Positions 1 through 9,581 of a DNA stretch of 64,000 bases are shown one piece after another. The position numbers and the translations under genes were made by a program. The notes under the pieces were generated by a model. That model made no database searches, was not told the DNA's origin, and worked only from the letters and a program-made list of their open reading frames with translations. Numbering within the stretch: the stretch's first letter is position 1; every line of letters begins with the position of its first letter. This DNA is from Albibacterium profundi (GTDB taxonomy: Bacteria > Bacteroidota > Bacteroidia > Sphingobacteriales > Sphingobacteriaceae): the NCBI RefSeq assembly GCF_042159835.1, contig NZ_JBBVGT010000003.1, positions 620,001 through 684,000 of the forward strand, in the 5' to 3' direction.

Positions 1-128
1 GATTTATCGACTCAACCCCGAGAGAACAGACTGTGAACTACGAAAGACAGCAAAACGAGAGTGTAGCAAAAGTCGCCGTAGGGAAAAGTTCGTTCGTCTA
101 TATTATTAAAAAACCGATATCTTTGGTT

Positions 129-1316
129 ATGGCTATTCAGATATACCTAGACAATAATGCCACCACAGCAGTTGATCCGCAAGTGCTGGAAGAGATGCTT
201 CCGTACTTTACTACACATTATGGAAATGCATCAAGTACCAACCATGTGTTTGGGAAAAAAGCGTCGGCTGCGGTTGTAAGAGCGCGAGAGCGGGTTGCTG
301 ATCTACTGGAAGCAAAGGAAGAAGAGATCGTTTTTACATCGGGAGCCACAGAATCCATAAACATGGCGATTAAAGGTGTTTTTGAACGCTATCAAAGTAT
401 TGGCAATCATATTATCAGCTGTGTATCCGAACATAAATCGGTTCTTGACGTGTTACGTGCGCTCGAAAAAAAGGGAGCGAAAGTTACCTACCTGTCGGTT
501 GACAAAGATGGTAATATCGATCTGAACGAATTGGAGGAAGCCATCACTGACGAGACGGTTCTGATTTCACTTATGTTTGCGAATAACGAGACGGGTGTTA
601 TTCACCCGGTAAAGGAAATTGCAGAGATCGCCAGGGATAAAAACATACTATTCTTTTGCGATGCCACGCAAGCTATAGGAAAGATCCCGGTTTCGGTAAA
701 GGAGATTGGAGTTGACATGATGGCCCTTAGCGGACATAAAATCTACGGACCTAAGGGTGTTGGTGCGCTGTACGTTCGAAAAAAGAGTCGTAAAATACAG
801 TTGGAGCCCTTAGTTCATGGAGGCGGACAGGAAAAAGGTATGCGTGGTGGCACCTATAATGTGCCGGGGATTGTGGGTTTAGGTGCAGCCTGTGAACGCT
901 GCAAGGAGCTGTTGAAAAAAGACGGAAAGCGTATCGCTAAGCTACGTTCATACCTAGAGAGTGCCCTGTTGAATATAGACGAGACCTTCGTTAATAGCGG
1001 CGACGCCAAACGTCTACCTAATGTATCAAACATCGTTATCCGTTTTATTAAGGCGGAGCAATTGATGGCCAACTTAAAGAATGTTGCTATGTCTTCTGGC
1101 TCGGCCTGCGCAACTGGTTCCTTAGACCCCTCGCATGTATTAATGGCCATGGGTCTTGATAAGGAGGATGCTCATAGCAGTTTGCGTTTTAGTTTAGGAC
1201 GATTTAATACAGAAGCAGAAATTGACCTGCTGATTGATATGCTGAATCAAAAAGTCACCAAGCTGCGTGGGGAGTCGCCGGTTTGGGAGCTTTTCAAAAA
1301 AGGAGTCATCACCTAA
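129..1316 (+). CDS. Cysteine desulfurase (IscS/NifS-like, class V aminotransferase fold)
   Basis: A PLP enzyme that takes sulfur from L-cysteine as an enzyme-bound persulfide for Fe-S cluster and thio-cofactor synthesis in the cytoplasm. The protein opens with the family hallmark IYLDNNATT, carries the PLP lysine in SGHKIYGPKG (K204), and has the persulfide cysteine in SSGSACATG (C327), the group I loop of IscS/NifS. I chose the ATG at 129 (395 aa, normal family length). The frame is open from 33, but the extra 32 residues precede the usual N-terminus and look non-coding. The next gene, 77 bp downstream on the same strand, is an A-type Fe-S carrier, which supports a role in cluster assembly. 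No IscU or Fdx gene is next to it, so I cannot say whether it is the main housekeeping enzyme or a paralogue. Family certain, subtype inferred. Confidence 0.95.
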   Translation: MAIQIYLDNNATTAVDPQVLEEMLPYFTTHYGNASSTNHVFGKKASAAVVRARERVADLLEAKEEEIVFTSGATESINMAIKGVFERYQSIGNHIISCVSEHKSVLDVLRALEKKGAKVTYLSVDKDGNIDLNELEEAITDETVLISLMFANNETGVIHPVKEIAEIARDKNILFFCDATQAIGKIPVSVKEIGVDMMALSGHKIYGPKGVGALYVRKKSRKIQLEPLVHGGGQEKGMRGGTYNVPGIVGLGAACERCKELLKKDGKRIAKLRSYLESALLNIDETFVNSGDAKRLPNVSNIVIRFIKAEQLMANLKNVAMSSGSACATGSLDPSHVLMAMGLDKEDAHSSLRFSLGRFNTEAEIDLLIDMLNQKVTKLRGESPVWELFKKGVIT

Positions 1317-1393
1317 AAGACTATATTCAGCTGACAATGTACATTTTCATCTCTCGGAGATAATGACGATATTTGTATTGAAGTTTTAACGAT

Positions 1394-1720
1394 ATGATAA
1401 CAGTTACAGAAAAAGCGAAAAGCAGAGTACTAGATATCTTGAAGGCTGAGGGCTACGATCCGTCATATTTCGTTCGCGTTGCGGTAGAAAGTGGAGGCTG
1501 CTCGGGTCTTACATACAACTTAAGTTTTGATAACCAAGAGCAAGAAAACGACCAAATCTTTGAAGATAAGGGCATCAAGTTGGTTCTGAACATCAAATCA
1601 TTCCTATATCTTTCAGGAACTGAATTGGATTATTCCGATGGTCTGACCGGAAAAGGCTTCGTCTTTAATAATCCCAATGCTTCACGTTCTTGCGCGTGTG
1701 GAGAAAGCTTTGCAGTTTAA
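1394..1720 (+). CDS. A-type iron-sulfur carrier (HesB/IscA/SufA family)
   Basis: A 108-residue protein with the three conserved cysteines of A-type carriers: C36 in GGCSGL, and C100 and C102 in the C-terminal SCACGESF. Members bind an Fe-S cluster or iron between subunits and hand clusters to apoproteins in the cytoplasm. Length and spacing match the family exactly. It follows the cysteine desulfurase by 77 bp on the same strand, probably in one transcription unit, giving a two-gene Fe-S module. IscA, SufA and ErpA cannot be told apart from sequence alone, so no symbol is given. Confidence 0.93.
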   Translation: MITVTEKAKSRVLDILKAEGYDPSYFVRVAVESGGCSGLTYNLSFDNQEQENDQIFEDKGIKLVLNIKSFLYLSGTELDYSDGLTGKGFVFNNPNASRSCACGESFAV

Positions 1721-1742
1721 GCGAATATCATATTTACATTAA

Positions 1743-1772
1743 TTTGCCGTAAACATATTTTTTTTATGTTTG
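1743..1772 (+). promoter_or_regulatory. Candidate Bacteroidetes promoter for the acyl-CoA synthetase
   Basis: TTTG at 1743-1746 and TATGTTTG (matches TAnnTTTG) at 1765-1772, spaced 18 nt, fit the Bacteroidetes -33/-7 pattern. The start site would fall near 1779, about 19 nt before the ATG at 1798. The spacer is at the short end. Inferred from motif match only. Confidence 0.45.
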
Positions 1773-1797
1773 TAATGATTAACCAACATAAAAAAAT

Positions 1798-3699
1798 ATG
1801 AACCCAGTTACGGCGGACATGACGGTGCCGGATTTACTTCGCAATGTTGTAGATACGATCCACCCTCTTGACCATACTTTCCTTTTGGATAAAGTCGATG
1901 ATGATTGGCAATCCATTTCTTACAAGGAAGCTTACGATAAAATCAACGCCGTATCGGCTTATTTGTTGGCTATCGGTATTCAGAAAGGTGATCGCGTAGC
2001 TTTTCTACTCGATAACAGTCCCGACTATCTGTATTTTGATCAAGGTCTGCAACAGATTGGGGCCATTAATGTCTCCGTTTACCCTACCCTTCCAGCACAT
2101 GAAATTGAATATATTCTCAATGATAGTGGCGCCAAGGTTATCTTAGTAGGCACACCTTTTCTGTTTAAGAAACTTATCAGCGTATCGAATAATTGTGAAA
2201 ACTTGACGCGTATTATCGCTAACTTTCCTAATTATGACGATCTGTTAAAAAAAACTAATTTACGTGCAGGTGTGATGTCTTTCGATCAGCTGCTCGATCA
2301 GGGAAATGGGTTGTATCCCGATTATAAACGCAATATTCTGGCTTGCACGGAGGCTATCTTATCCAGCGATATCTCAACGCTCATCTATACCTCTGGGACA
2401 ACGGGTACACCGAAGGGCGTGATGCTAACGCATAGCAATCTGGTTAATAATGTACGTGTTTGCCTAGATCAGATTCCGGTGATTGATGAAACCGATCGCT
2501 TTCTGTCTTTCCTTCCGCTGTCGCATGTTTTTGAACGAACAGCAACCTATCATGTTGCTATGGCTGTAGGTTGTCAAATTGCTTTTGCCCAAAGTTTAGA
2601 GCTCCTGGCGAAGAATATGGAAGAGGTGAAACCAACGATACTGAATTGCGTGCCGCGATTGCTGGAGCGTATACATGATAAGGCCATGAAGGGTGGCACC
2701 GAAGGTGGTGGAACGAAAGCCAAAATCTTCAATTGGGCGCTGGAAAACGGTCGGAAATACCGATTGAAAAAGGAAGCTGGAAAAACTCCGAATCCGGTTC
2801 TATCATTGAAATACAAGTTGGCCGAAAAGTTGGTCTTCAGTAAGATCAAAGCAAAGACGGGTGGGCGGTTGAAGTTTCTTATATCCGGTGGTGGTGCGCT
2901 CCCGAGAAATATTGGCGAGTTTTTTGGCGACTTAGGAATCAAAGTGTTAGAGGGCTTTGGCTTAACAGAAACTTCTCCTGTGGTAGCGGTTACCGAATAC
3001 CATCGTCAGGTGTATGGGACGGTTGGACGAGTGGTACCGGGAATAAAAATCGGAATTCAGAATATCGATACCTTGGAGATTTATACGGAACAGAGTTATG
3101 AGTCTTTTCATCCTGATTTTGAATGTCCGGAAGGTGAGATTATTGTTAGTGGCCACTGTGTGATGAAAGGATATTGGAAAAAGCCGGAAGAGACGGCTAA
3201 TGTGATTGATGCCAATGGCTGGTTTCATACGGGTGATATTGGGCGCTTTTATAAGGGTAACCTACAGATAACGGATCGACTGAAAAACATGTTGGTTAAT
3301 GCTTTTGGAAAAAATATTTACCCGACGCCGGTTGAAAATGTGTACTTAAAAAGTAGAAAAATCGACGCGCTTTTCTTAGTTGGCGACAAGAAAGAATATA
3401 TCACGGCAATCATTATTCCATCGGCAGAAGGTCTGCGGGAGGTGTTTGGTGTGAATGAAGCCTTCTTCAATAAAGATGACGATTTTATTAGAGATCAGGA
3501 AATAATTGATTGGATTGATGAAGATATTAAGCGACTATCAAACGAATTAGCCAAGTTTGAACGTATTCGGAGTTTTGCTCTTAAACGAAATCCTTTTTCA
3601 ATTGAATCTGGTGAACTGACACCTACGCTTAAAGCAAAGCGACGGGTGGTAGAGAAAAAATATGCTGAAGAAATAGCGAAACTTTATCTTACACACTAA
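1798..3699 (+). CDS. Long-chain fatty-acid--CoA ligase (AMP-forming)
   Basis: A 633-residue ANL-superfamily enzyme that activates fatty acids to acyl-CoA through an acyl-adenylate. Visible motifs are the ATP-binding P-loop YTSGTTGTPKG near residues 197-207, the FLPLSHVFER segment typical of long-chain (FadD15/ACSL-like) synthetases, the GFGLTETSP motif, and the GWFHTGDIG / DRLKNM hinge near residues 475-500. The C-terminal domain has K-rich AKRRVVEKKYAEEIAKLY, common in bacterial FadD15-type proteins. There is no signal peptide, so it is cytoplasmic or peripheral to the inner membrane. It stands between the Fe-S pair and an exported peptidase and is probably transcribed from its own promoter. 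Substrate chain length cannot be read from sequence. Confidence 0.93.
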   Translation: MNPVTADMTVPDLLRNVVDTIHPLDHTFLLDKVDDDWQSISYKEAYDKINAVSAYLLAIGIQKGDRVAFLLDNSPDYLYFDQGLQQIGAINVSVYPTLPAHEIEYILNDSGAKVILVGTPFLFKKLISVSNNCENLTRIIANFPNYDDLLKKTNLRAGVMSFDQLLDQGNGLYPDYKRNILACTEAILSSDISTLIYTSGTTGTPKGVMLTHSNLVNNVRVCLDQIPVIDETDRFLSFLPLSHVFERTATYHVAMAVGCQIAFAQSLELLAKNMEEVKPTILNCVPRLLERIHDKAMKGGTEGGGTKAKIFNWALENGRKYRLKKEAGKTPNPVLSLKYKLAEKLVFSKIKAKTGGRLKFLISGGGALPRNIGEFFGDLGIKVLEGFGLTETSPVVAVTEYHRQVYGTVGRVVPGIKIGIQNIDTLEIYTEQSYESFHPDFECPEGEIIVSGHCVMKGYWKKPEETANVIDANGWFHTGDIGRFYKGNLQITDRLKNMLVNAFGKNIYPTPVENVYLKSRKIDALFLVGDKKEYITAIIIPSAEGLREVFGVNEAFFNKDDDFIRDQEIIDWIDEDIKRLSNELAKFERIRSFALKRNPFSIESGELTPTLKAKRRVVEKKYAEEIAKLYLTH

Positions 3700-3734
3700 C
3701 AAACTGTCCATAGTAATACGATTAAAATAACGAC

Positions 3735-6563
3735 ATGAGAAAACTAGTACTGAGCCTTATTTTATTAACTTTTTTTGCTTCAGGCTTTGCTCAAAAAAAG
3801 CCTTTAGACCATTCTGTATATGATTCGTGGCAGTCGATTGGCTCTACGGAAATCAGCAATAACGGTCAATACGTGTTTTATACCATTACCCCGCAACAAG
3901 GTGATGCGGAACTCAAACTGGTTAATAGGGATGCAAAGGATATTACCAGCGTTGCTCGTGGCAGTGGTGCTGAATTTACCTCGAACAGTCGTTATCTAAT
4001 AGCCTTAATAAAACCTTTCTTTCAAGATGTACGCCAAGCGAAGATTGACAAAAAGAAGGGAGATGATATGCCTAAAGACTCTTTGGCTATTTTTTCAATA
4101 AGCGACAACCGACTTGAAAAGATTGCGAAGGTGAAATCATTTGAAGTTCCGGAAGAGGGTTTCGCCTCCATTGTAAGTTACTTGTTGGAAGATACAGTAA
4201 AAGTGGAACCAGATACCCTATCGAAAGATACTACCGAGAACAAAGCTTCTAAATCAAAGAAGAAAACGGATACACGAACGAAGTTGGTCATCAGAAACTT
4301 GGATGAGAATACGGAGCGGTCGTTCGACTTTGTCGATTCGTACGAGTTAAATAAAGATGGCTCCTTGTTTGTCTTCCATAAAGAATTACCCAAAAAAGAT
4401 AGCCTGAAAAATGAGGATGGCCTGTATGTATACAATGTAAAGGAGGATAAGTTACAGAGGATTAAGGGTGGTAAAGGCGATTATAATCATATTGTATTTG
4501 ATGAAGCCTCAGAGCAGATAGCATTTACGTTTCAACCCTTTGTGAAAAAGTCGATTAACGAGCTTCATAATCTTTACTACTTTAATCTGGATAGTGATTC
4601 AGCGGTGATGCTGGTTGATGAAGCTAGCACTGGTATACAGGATAACTGGAGTGTGAATGGTAGTCGCTTACCTATTTTTAGCGAAGACGGACAGAAGTTA
4701 TATTTTGGTGTGGCTCCTATCGCTAAGCTGGTGGATACGAATATAGTCGATTTTGAGGTAGCCAAAGTAGATATCTGGCATTGGAAGGATGATTATCTGC
4801 AACCTCGTCAGCTGTTGAATCGTCAACGTGATTCTAGTCGCAGTTACCTCAGTGTTATATACCCTGAGACTAAAAAAATTGTTTCACTTGGCAATGAGGA
4901 GCTTCCTTCAGTTTCAATTACACATCATGGAAACAATGAATTTGCTTTAGGAACTTCGGATATCGGTACTCGAATAGCCTCTCAATGGTTGGGGACAACC
5001 TATGATGATGTTTACCTGATATCGACGAAGACGGGTGAACGTTTCCAGATTGCGGATAGCATTCGTGCGAATGTTGAGCTTTCGCCGAATGGTGATTATG
5101 TTCTTTGGTTCGATCGTGACAAAGGTCATTGGTACAGTTATTCCGTTGCCGAAAAACAGTTAAGGGCCTTAACCGAGGATTTGGATGTAGTTTTCTTTGA
5201 TGAGGAGAATGATTCACCGGACCGACCAAGACAGTATGGTATGGCCGGTTGGAATGAAGCGGGTGACTTGGTGTACTTATATGATCGCTACGATATCTGG
5301 TCCGTACCATTGAACGGGAAAAAACCAAAAATGGTGACCAATGGTTTTGGACGCGATCATCAAATTACGTTTCGTTACGATGATTTAACACGCGACCGCT
5401 TTCAACGATCGAGACGTGAACCGATTATAATCGACTGGAACGAGTTTAACTATATCAGCGCATTTGATAATACGAGCAAAGAAAGCGGTTGGTATCTCGC
5501 TTCGGCAAAAGAAAGGAATCCTGAACAACTAACTATGGGGCCTTTCAGCTACGGTCGGGAAACAGCTGGTAAAGATTTATCGCTATTTGCTTATACGAAG
5601 GAAAACTACGTGGAATCTCCTAATCTTTATTTGAGTAGCGATTTTACGTCAGAAGTGCAGGTATCCGACATTAACCAGCAGCAGTCTGCGTACAATTGGG
5701 GTACGGCGGAATTGTTTAAATGGACAGCGTCTAATGGCAAAGAAGCAGAAGGTATTCTCTATAAGCCAGAAGATTTTGATGAAAATAAGGAGTACCCAAT
5801 GATCGTCTATTTCTACGAAAAGCTTAGTGATGGCTTATATGGTTATATACCACCGGTTCCGACGCCTTCTAGATTAAATATTAGCTTTTTTGTTAGCAAT
5901 GGCTACCTGGTATTTGCGCCGAATATTTCCTATGATATTGGCTATCCAGGAAAATCTGCGGAAATCTATATTAACTCCGGTGTAGAAGCCCTTAAGCAAT
6001 ATCCGTTTGTCGACGGAGAACACATTGGTATTCAGGGACAAAGTTGGGGTGGCTACCAGGTTGCTCACTTAATAACCCGGACCGATATGTATGCTGCGGC
6101 GTGGACTGGAGCGCCGGTTGTCAACATGACTTCTGCTTATGGTGGAATCCGCTGGGGAAGCGGCCTGAACAGACAGTTTCAATATGAACACACGCAAAGT
6201 CGGATCGGTGCCACTCTTTGGGAGGATCTGGATCTTTATATCGAGAACTCTCCCCTATTCCATCTGGATAAAGTAAATACTCCCGTAGTTATTATGCACA
6301 ACGACAGCGATGGTGCTGTCCCATGGTATCAGGGTATCGAAATGTTCACAGCACTGAGGAGATTACAGAAGCCCGTTTGGATGCTGAACTATAATGACGA
6401 TGAGCATAATCTGATGAAAAGACAGAACAGGAAAGATATCCAAATCCGTGAGCAGCAGTTCTTCGATCATTATCTGAAAGGTAAGCCTGCACCTGTATGG
6501 TTAGAAAAAGGTGTTCCGGCCACATTGAAAGGAATTGATTGGGGATTTGATTTGGTCGATTAA
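3735..6563 (+). CDS. Exported S9-family serine peptidase (prolyl oligopeptidase/DPP-like)
   Basis: A 942-residue protein with an N-terminal signal peptide ending near the FAQ at residue 20. A long beta-propeller-like region (about 25-650) precedes a C-terminal alpha/beta-hydrolase domain (about 690-940). The catalytic triad is visible: S770 in GQSWGGYQ, D859 in HNDSDGAVP and H891 in DDEHNL, in the order Ser-Asp-His of clan SC family S9. Family members cut peptides, often after proline or small residues, from oligopeptides delivered to the periplasm. A Lys/Asp/Ser-rich insertion at about residues 160-180 looks like a surface loop. It starts 35 bp after the acyl-CoA ligase and may be co-transcribed. 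Cleavage specificity is unknown; peptidase activity is well supported by the intact triad. Confidence 0.93.
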   Translation: MRKLVLSLILLTFFASGFAQKKPLDHSVYDSWQSIGSTEISNNGQYVFYTITPQQGDAELKLVNRDAKDITSVARGSGAEFTSNSRYLIALIKPFFQDVRQAKIDKKKGDDMPKDSLAIFSISDNRLEKIAKVKSFEVPEEGFASIVSYLLEDTVKVEPDTLSKDTTENKASKSKKKTDTRTKLVIRNLDENTERSFDFVDSYELNKDGSLFVFHKELPKKDSLKNEDGLYVYNVKEDKLQRIKGGKGDYNHIVFDEASEQIAFTFQPFVKKSINELHNLYYFNLDSDSAVMLVDEASTGIQDNWSVNGSRLPIFSEDGQKLYFGVAPIAKLVDTNIVDFEVAKVDIWHWKDDYLQPRQLLNRQRDSSRSYLSVIYPETKKIVSLGNEELPSVSITHHGNNEFALGTSDIGTRIASQWLGTTYDDVYLISTKTGERFQIADSIRANVELSPNGDYVLWFDRDKGHWYSYSVAEKQLRALTEDLDVVFFDEENDSPDRPRQYGMAGWNEAGDLVYLYDRYDIWSVPLNGKKPKMVTNGFGRDHQITFRYDDLTRDRFQRSRREPIIIDWNEFNYISAFDNTSKESGWYLASAKERNPEQLTMGPFSYGRETAGKDLSLFAYTKENYVESPNLYLSSDFTSEVQVSDINQQQSAYNWGTAELFKWTASNGKEAEGILYKPEDFDENKEYPMIVYFYEKLSDGLYGYIPPVPTPSRLNISFFVSNGYLVFAPNISYDIGYPGKSAEIYINSGVEALKQYPFVDGEHIGIQGQSWGGYQVAHLITRTDMYAAAWTGAPVVNMTSAYGGIRWGSGLNRQFQYEHTQSRIGATLWEDLDLYIENSPLFHLDKVNTPVVIMHNDSDGAVPWYQGIEMFTALRRLQKPVWMLNYNDDEHNLMKRQNRKDIQIREQQFFDHYLKGKPAPVWLEKGVPATLKGIDWGFDLVD

Positions 6564-6594
6564 AATCTTACTTTTACTGCATCAACCTTAGTTT

Positions 6595-7827
6595 ATGGCT
6601 TTAAATTACGTCTGGATATCTTTTTTTCTCATAGCTTTTTTAGTTGCTTTATTTAAGCTGATATTTTTAGGAGATGTTGAGATTTTTCAGCGTATTATTA
6701 GCGGCACTTTTGATAGTGCAAAAACAGGTGCTGAAATTTCTTTGGGTCTCATTGGCCTCATGGCATTCTGGTTGGGTATTATGAAGGTCGGTGAAAAAGG
6801 TGGCATGATTCAGCTTTTCGCAAAAGCTGTCGGCCCTTTCTTCAACAAACTATTTCCCGAAATACCCAAAAATCATCCGGCTCTGGGTTCTATTTTAATG
6901 AATTTTTCTGCGAATATGCTCGGTCTGGACAATGCAGCTACGCCCTTGGGTTTAAAAGCGATGAAAGAACTGCAAGAGTTGAATCCGAAAAAAGATACGG
7001 CAACGAATGCGCAGATTATGTTTTTGGTGCTGAATGCATCGAGTTTGACCCTATTGCCCATTAGTATTATGGCTTATCGGAAGGAAGCTGGGGCTGCCGA
7101 CCCGTCGGATGTATTTATTCCGATCTTGATAGCAACATTCTTTTCAACCATTGTAGGTTTAGTTACGGTTGCTATTTATCAACGGATCAATTTATTTAAC
7201 AAGGTCATTTTAGCTTACCTAGGAAGTATTGCACTTTTTATCGGAGGTTTGCTTTATTATTTTACAACGCTTCCGCAAGACCGGATTTCAGAGATATCCA
7301 TGGTTGGCGGGAATGTAATTCTATTCGGGATCATCGTATCATTTATTGGTCTGGCGATGTTCCGTAAGATAAATGTTTATGAAAATTTTATAGAAGGAGC
7401 AAAAGAAGGCTTTGGTGTGGCAATTAAGATTATTCCCTATTTAGTGGGAATATTGGTAGCTATTGGTGTGTTTCGTGAGGCAGGTGTAATGGATTATATG
7501 GTGGACGGTGTTAGCGCGGTGGTCTCTTGGTTTGGAGCCGATACGCGTTTTGTTGAAGCATTGCCAGTAGCGTTTATGAAACCTTTAAGTGGCAGCGGTG
7601 CCAGAGGTTTAATGGTGGAATTAATGGCAGTCAATGGTGCTGACGATTTCGCTTCCTTAGTAGCCTGTGTAGTCCAAGGATCAACAGAAACTACCTTTTA
7701 TGTTTTGGCCGTTTATTATGGTTCAGTCGCCATTAAAAATACAAGACATACCCTGCCCTGCGCGTTGTTAGCAGAACTGGCCGGCGTAGTAGCCGCTATT
7801 ATCATCGCATATATATTTTTCGGATAA
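6595..7827 (+). CDS. SpmA/SpmB-like fused membrane protein (nucleoside-recognition 'Gate' domains)
   Basis: A 410-residue polytopic inner-membrane protein with hydrophobic segments throughout. The N-terminal half resembles spore maturation protein A (EISLGLIGLMAFWLGIMKVGEKGG, then NFSANMLGLDNAATPLGLKAMKEL). The C-terminal half resembles SpmB (AKEGFGVAIKIIPYLVGILVAIGVFREAG, then VQGSTETTFYVLAVYYGSV). In Firmicutes these are two adjacent genes; a single fused chain is common in Bacteroidetes. The GATE domain also occurs in nucleoside transporters, so a transport or channel role is possible, but no substrate is known for these non-sporulating homologues. The stop is 1 bp before the methylglyoxal synthase start, which implies co-transcription and probably translational coupling. 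Confidence 0.88.
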   Translation: MALNYVWISFFLIAFLVALFKLIFLGDVEIFQRIISGTFDSAKTGAEISLGLIGLMAFWLGIMKVGEKGGMIQLFAKAVGPFFNKLFPEIPKNHPALGSILMNFSANMLGLDNAATPLGLKAMKELQELNPKKDTATNAQIMFLVLNASSLTLLPISIMAYRKEAGAADPSDVFIPILIATFFSTIVGLVTVAIYQRINLFNKVILAYLGSIALFIGGLLYYFTTLPQDRISEISMVGGNVILFGIIVSFIGLAMFRKINVYENFIEGAKEGFGVAIKIIPYLVGILVAIGVFREAGVMDYMVDGVSAVVSWFGADTRFVEALPVAFMKPLSGSGARGLMVELMAVNGADDFASLVACVVQGSTETTFYVLAVYYGSVAIKNTRHTLPCALLAELAGVVAAIIIAYIFFG

Positions 7828-7828
7828 C

Positions 7829-8215
7829 ATGGAAGAAAAGACGACAATTGCACTCATTGCCCATGATGGGAAAAAACCTGAAATGATTGAGTTTGTAAAA
7901 CAGTATCATGACGAACTAAAAGCATATAAGATTGTTGCAACGGGTACAACAGGTAAGAGAATCACAGAAACTGGTTTGGATGTAGATTGCAAACTTAGTG
8001 GGCCGAAAGGTGGAGACGCACAAATCGCTGCGATGGCTGCCGAAGGTCAGTTACGTGGAATTTTATTTTTTAGGGATCCTTTGGGTATGCACCCTCATGA
8101 ACCTGATATTCAAATGCTGATGAGGATTTGCGATGTGCATGATGTGGCACTTGCAACCAATCCTGCGACGGCAAAACTCATTCTGTTGGGCTTACAAAAG
8201 GAATCACTTTCATAA
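7829..8215 (+). CDS. mgsA: Methylglyoxal synthase
   Basis: A 128-residue cytoplasmic enzyme that converts dihydroxyacetone phosphate to methylglyoxal and phosphate, a bypass of lower glycolysis under phosphate limitation. The family motifs are intact: IALIAHDGKK at the N-terminus, the phosphate-binding ATGTTG (37-42), SGPKGGDAQ with the catalytic aspartate D63, FFRDPLGMHPHEPD with D83 and H88, and C-terminal ATNPATA. Length is close to the 130-150 usual in the family. It begins 1 bp after the SpmAB-like gene and lies 10 bp before an OsmC gene, so it sits inside a tight run of + strand genes ending at coaA. Confidence 0.96.
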   Translation: MEEKTTIALIAHDGKKPEMIEFVKQYHDELKAYKIVATGTTGKRITETGLDVDCKLSGPKGGDAQIAAMAAEGQLRGILFFRDPLGMHPHEPDIQMLMRICDVHDVALATNPATAKLILLGLQKESLS

Positions 8216-8225
8216 TCTAGAGTAA

Positions 8226-8633
8226 ATGAAATATCGGATTAGTGCCAGTATTGGTAAAGATAAATACAAAACGGAAATCACGAACGATCGGAATAGCATT
8301 ATTGCCGATGAGCCAGAAGATCTGGGCGGTGAAGATTTAGGCCTCGCTCCTTTTGAATTGGTACTTTCTTCTTTAGCTGCATGCAAAGCAATAACGATGC
8401 GTATGTATGCAGATCGAAAGGAATGGGCACTGGAGGAAGTTAAATTGGAAATGGATTTGGAAGTGCAAGAGACTTCCGGACAGCAGACAACCTATATCAA
8501 TGCAAACATTGAACTGATAGGCGATTTAGATGAAGAGCAAAAAGCGAGAATCATTAAAATAGCTGACAAATGCCCGACGCATAAATTACTGCAAAATCCA
8601 ATAGTGATTAATTCTACCCTAATACAAAAATAA
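8226..8633 (+). CDS. OsmC family protein (putative thiol peroxidase)
   Basis: A 135-residue OsmC-fold protein. Two conserved cysteines are visible: C53 in SSLAACKAITMRMY and C116 in ADKCPTHKLL, with the EDLGLAPFELVLSSLAAC signature before the first. OsmC/Ohr proteins reduce organic hydroperoxides through this cysteine pair in the cytoplasm. Placement right behind mgsA suggests a stress or detoxification role, though no member of this operon shows a dedicated regulator. The start is 10 bp after the mgsA stop and the stop is 1 bp before coaA. Family is certain; substrate is not. Confidence 0.9.
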   Translation: MKYRISASIGKDKYKTEITNDRNSIIADEPEDLGGEDLGLAPFELVLSSLAACKAITMRMYADRKEWALEEVKLEMDLEVQETSGQQTTYINANIELIGDLDEEQKARIIKIADKCPTHKLLQNPIVINSTLIQK

Positions 8634-8634
8634 G

Positions 8635-9579
8635 ATGAGTTATGACGAATACTCACCCTTTATTACCGTCGATCGGCAACGATGGCGCGAGTTAAACGGA
8701 TCCATAACCTACAACCTGTCCAATGAGGATATCAGCTCGTTAAATGCATTAAACGAGCCGCTAACCTTATCAGAGATTCAAGAGGTGTACTTTCCTTTAG
8801 GGCATCTATTAACGATCCATATCGAAGAAGCACAGCAACTTCATGAAAGGGCTAGTAAGTTTTTAAAAAGCAAATCTAAAAAGCTTCCCTTCATTATTGG
8901 TATTGCAGGAAGTGTCGCGGCGGGAAAAAGCACGACAGCAAGAGTTCTTCAAAAGGTGCTATCACTATCGCCGGGAAAACCGCGTGTGGATCTGGTTACA
9001 ACGGATGGCTTCCTCTATCCGAATCATATTTTGGAAGCGAGGAATATTATGAATAAAAAAGGCTTCCCAGTGAGTTACGACACCAAGCGCTTGATTCGGT
9101 TTTTATCAGAGATTAAATCTGGGAAGGAAAAAGTAAGTGCGCCGGTTTATTCACATCTTGAATACGATATTATAGAGGGTGCTGAACAGGTGGTCGACAG
9201 ACCAGATATTGTAATTATTGAGGGTATTAATGTCCTACAGGTTAATCTTAAGAAACAATACAAAGGCCCGCGGATATTCGTATCCGATTTCTTTGATTTT
9301 TCAATCTACGTGCATTCTACAGAGAAGAATTTGATTAACTGGTATTTAGATCGTTTTTTAAATCTTCAGGAAACGGCCTTTCAGAATTCGGAGTCCTATT
9401 TTCATAAATATGCGAATTTGAGTCATGAAGACGCGATTGATTTTGCAAGAAACATATGGAAGGAAATCAATGGACCTAATTTGGTTAAAAACATTTTACC
9501 GACACGATACCGTGCGAATCTAATTCTTGAAAAAGATGTGGATCACTCTATTAAACAAATTAAGTTTAAAAAGATATAA
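8635..9579 (+). CDS. coaA: Type I pantothenate kinase
   Basis: A 314-residue kinase catalysing the first step of CoA synthesis (pantothenate + ATP to 4'-phosphopantothenate). It shows the prokaryotic type I layout: N-terminal SPFITVDRQRW, P-loop GSVAAGKST near residue 91, TTDGFLYPN, RNIMNKKGFPVSYD, PVYSHLEYDI, IIEGINVLQ, and C-terminal LPTRYRANLILEKD. Length equals the E. coli enzyme (316). Type I enzymes are feedback-inhibited by CoA. It starts 1 bp after the OsmC stop and ends 2 bp from the convergent AraC gene, so it closes the + strand operon that starts at or before the SpmAB-like gene. Confidence 0.96.
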   Translation: MSYDEYSPFITVDRQRWRELNGSITYNLSNEDISSLNALNEPLTLSEIQEVYFPLGHLLTIHIEEAQQLHERASKFLKSKSKKLPFIIGIAGSVAAGKSTTARVLQKVLSLSPGKPRVDLVTTDGFLYPNHILEARNIMNKKGFPVSYDTKRLIRFLSEIKSGKEKVSAPVYSHLEYDIIEGAEQVVDRPDIVIIEGINVLQVNLKKQYKGPRIFVSDFFDFSIYVHSTEKNLINWYLDRFLNLQETAFQNSESYFHKYANLSHEDAIDFARNIWKEINGPNLVKNILPTRYRANLILEKDVDHSIKQIKFKKI

Positions 9580-9581
9580 GC

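Noticed and set aside
33..128. In-frame upstream extension of the cysteine desulfurase by 32 residues
   Set aside because: The family hallmark starts right after the ATG at 129 and the extension has no matching sequence in the family.
4918..5328. 136-residue minus-strand frame inside the S9 peptidase gene
   Set aside because: Shadow frame; composition rich in His, Arg and Ser with no recognisable domain.
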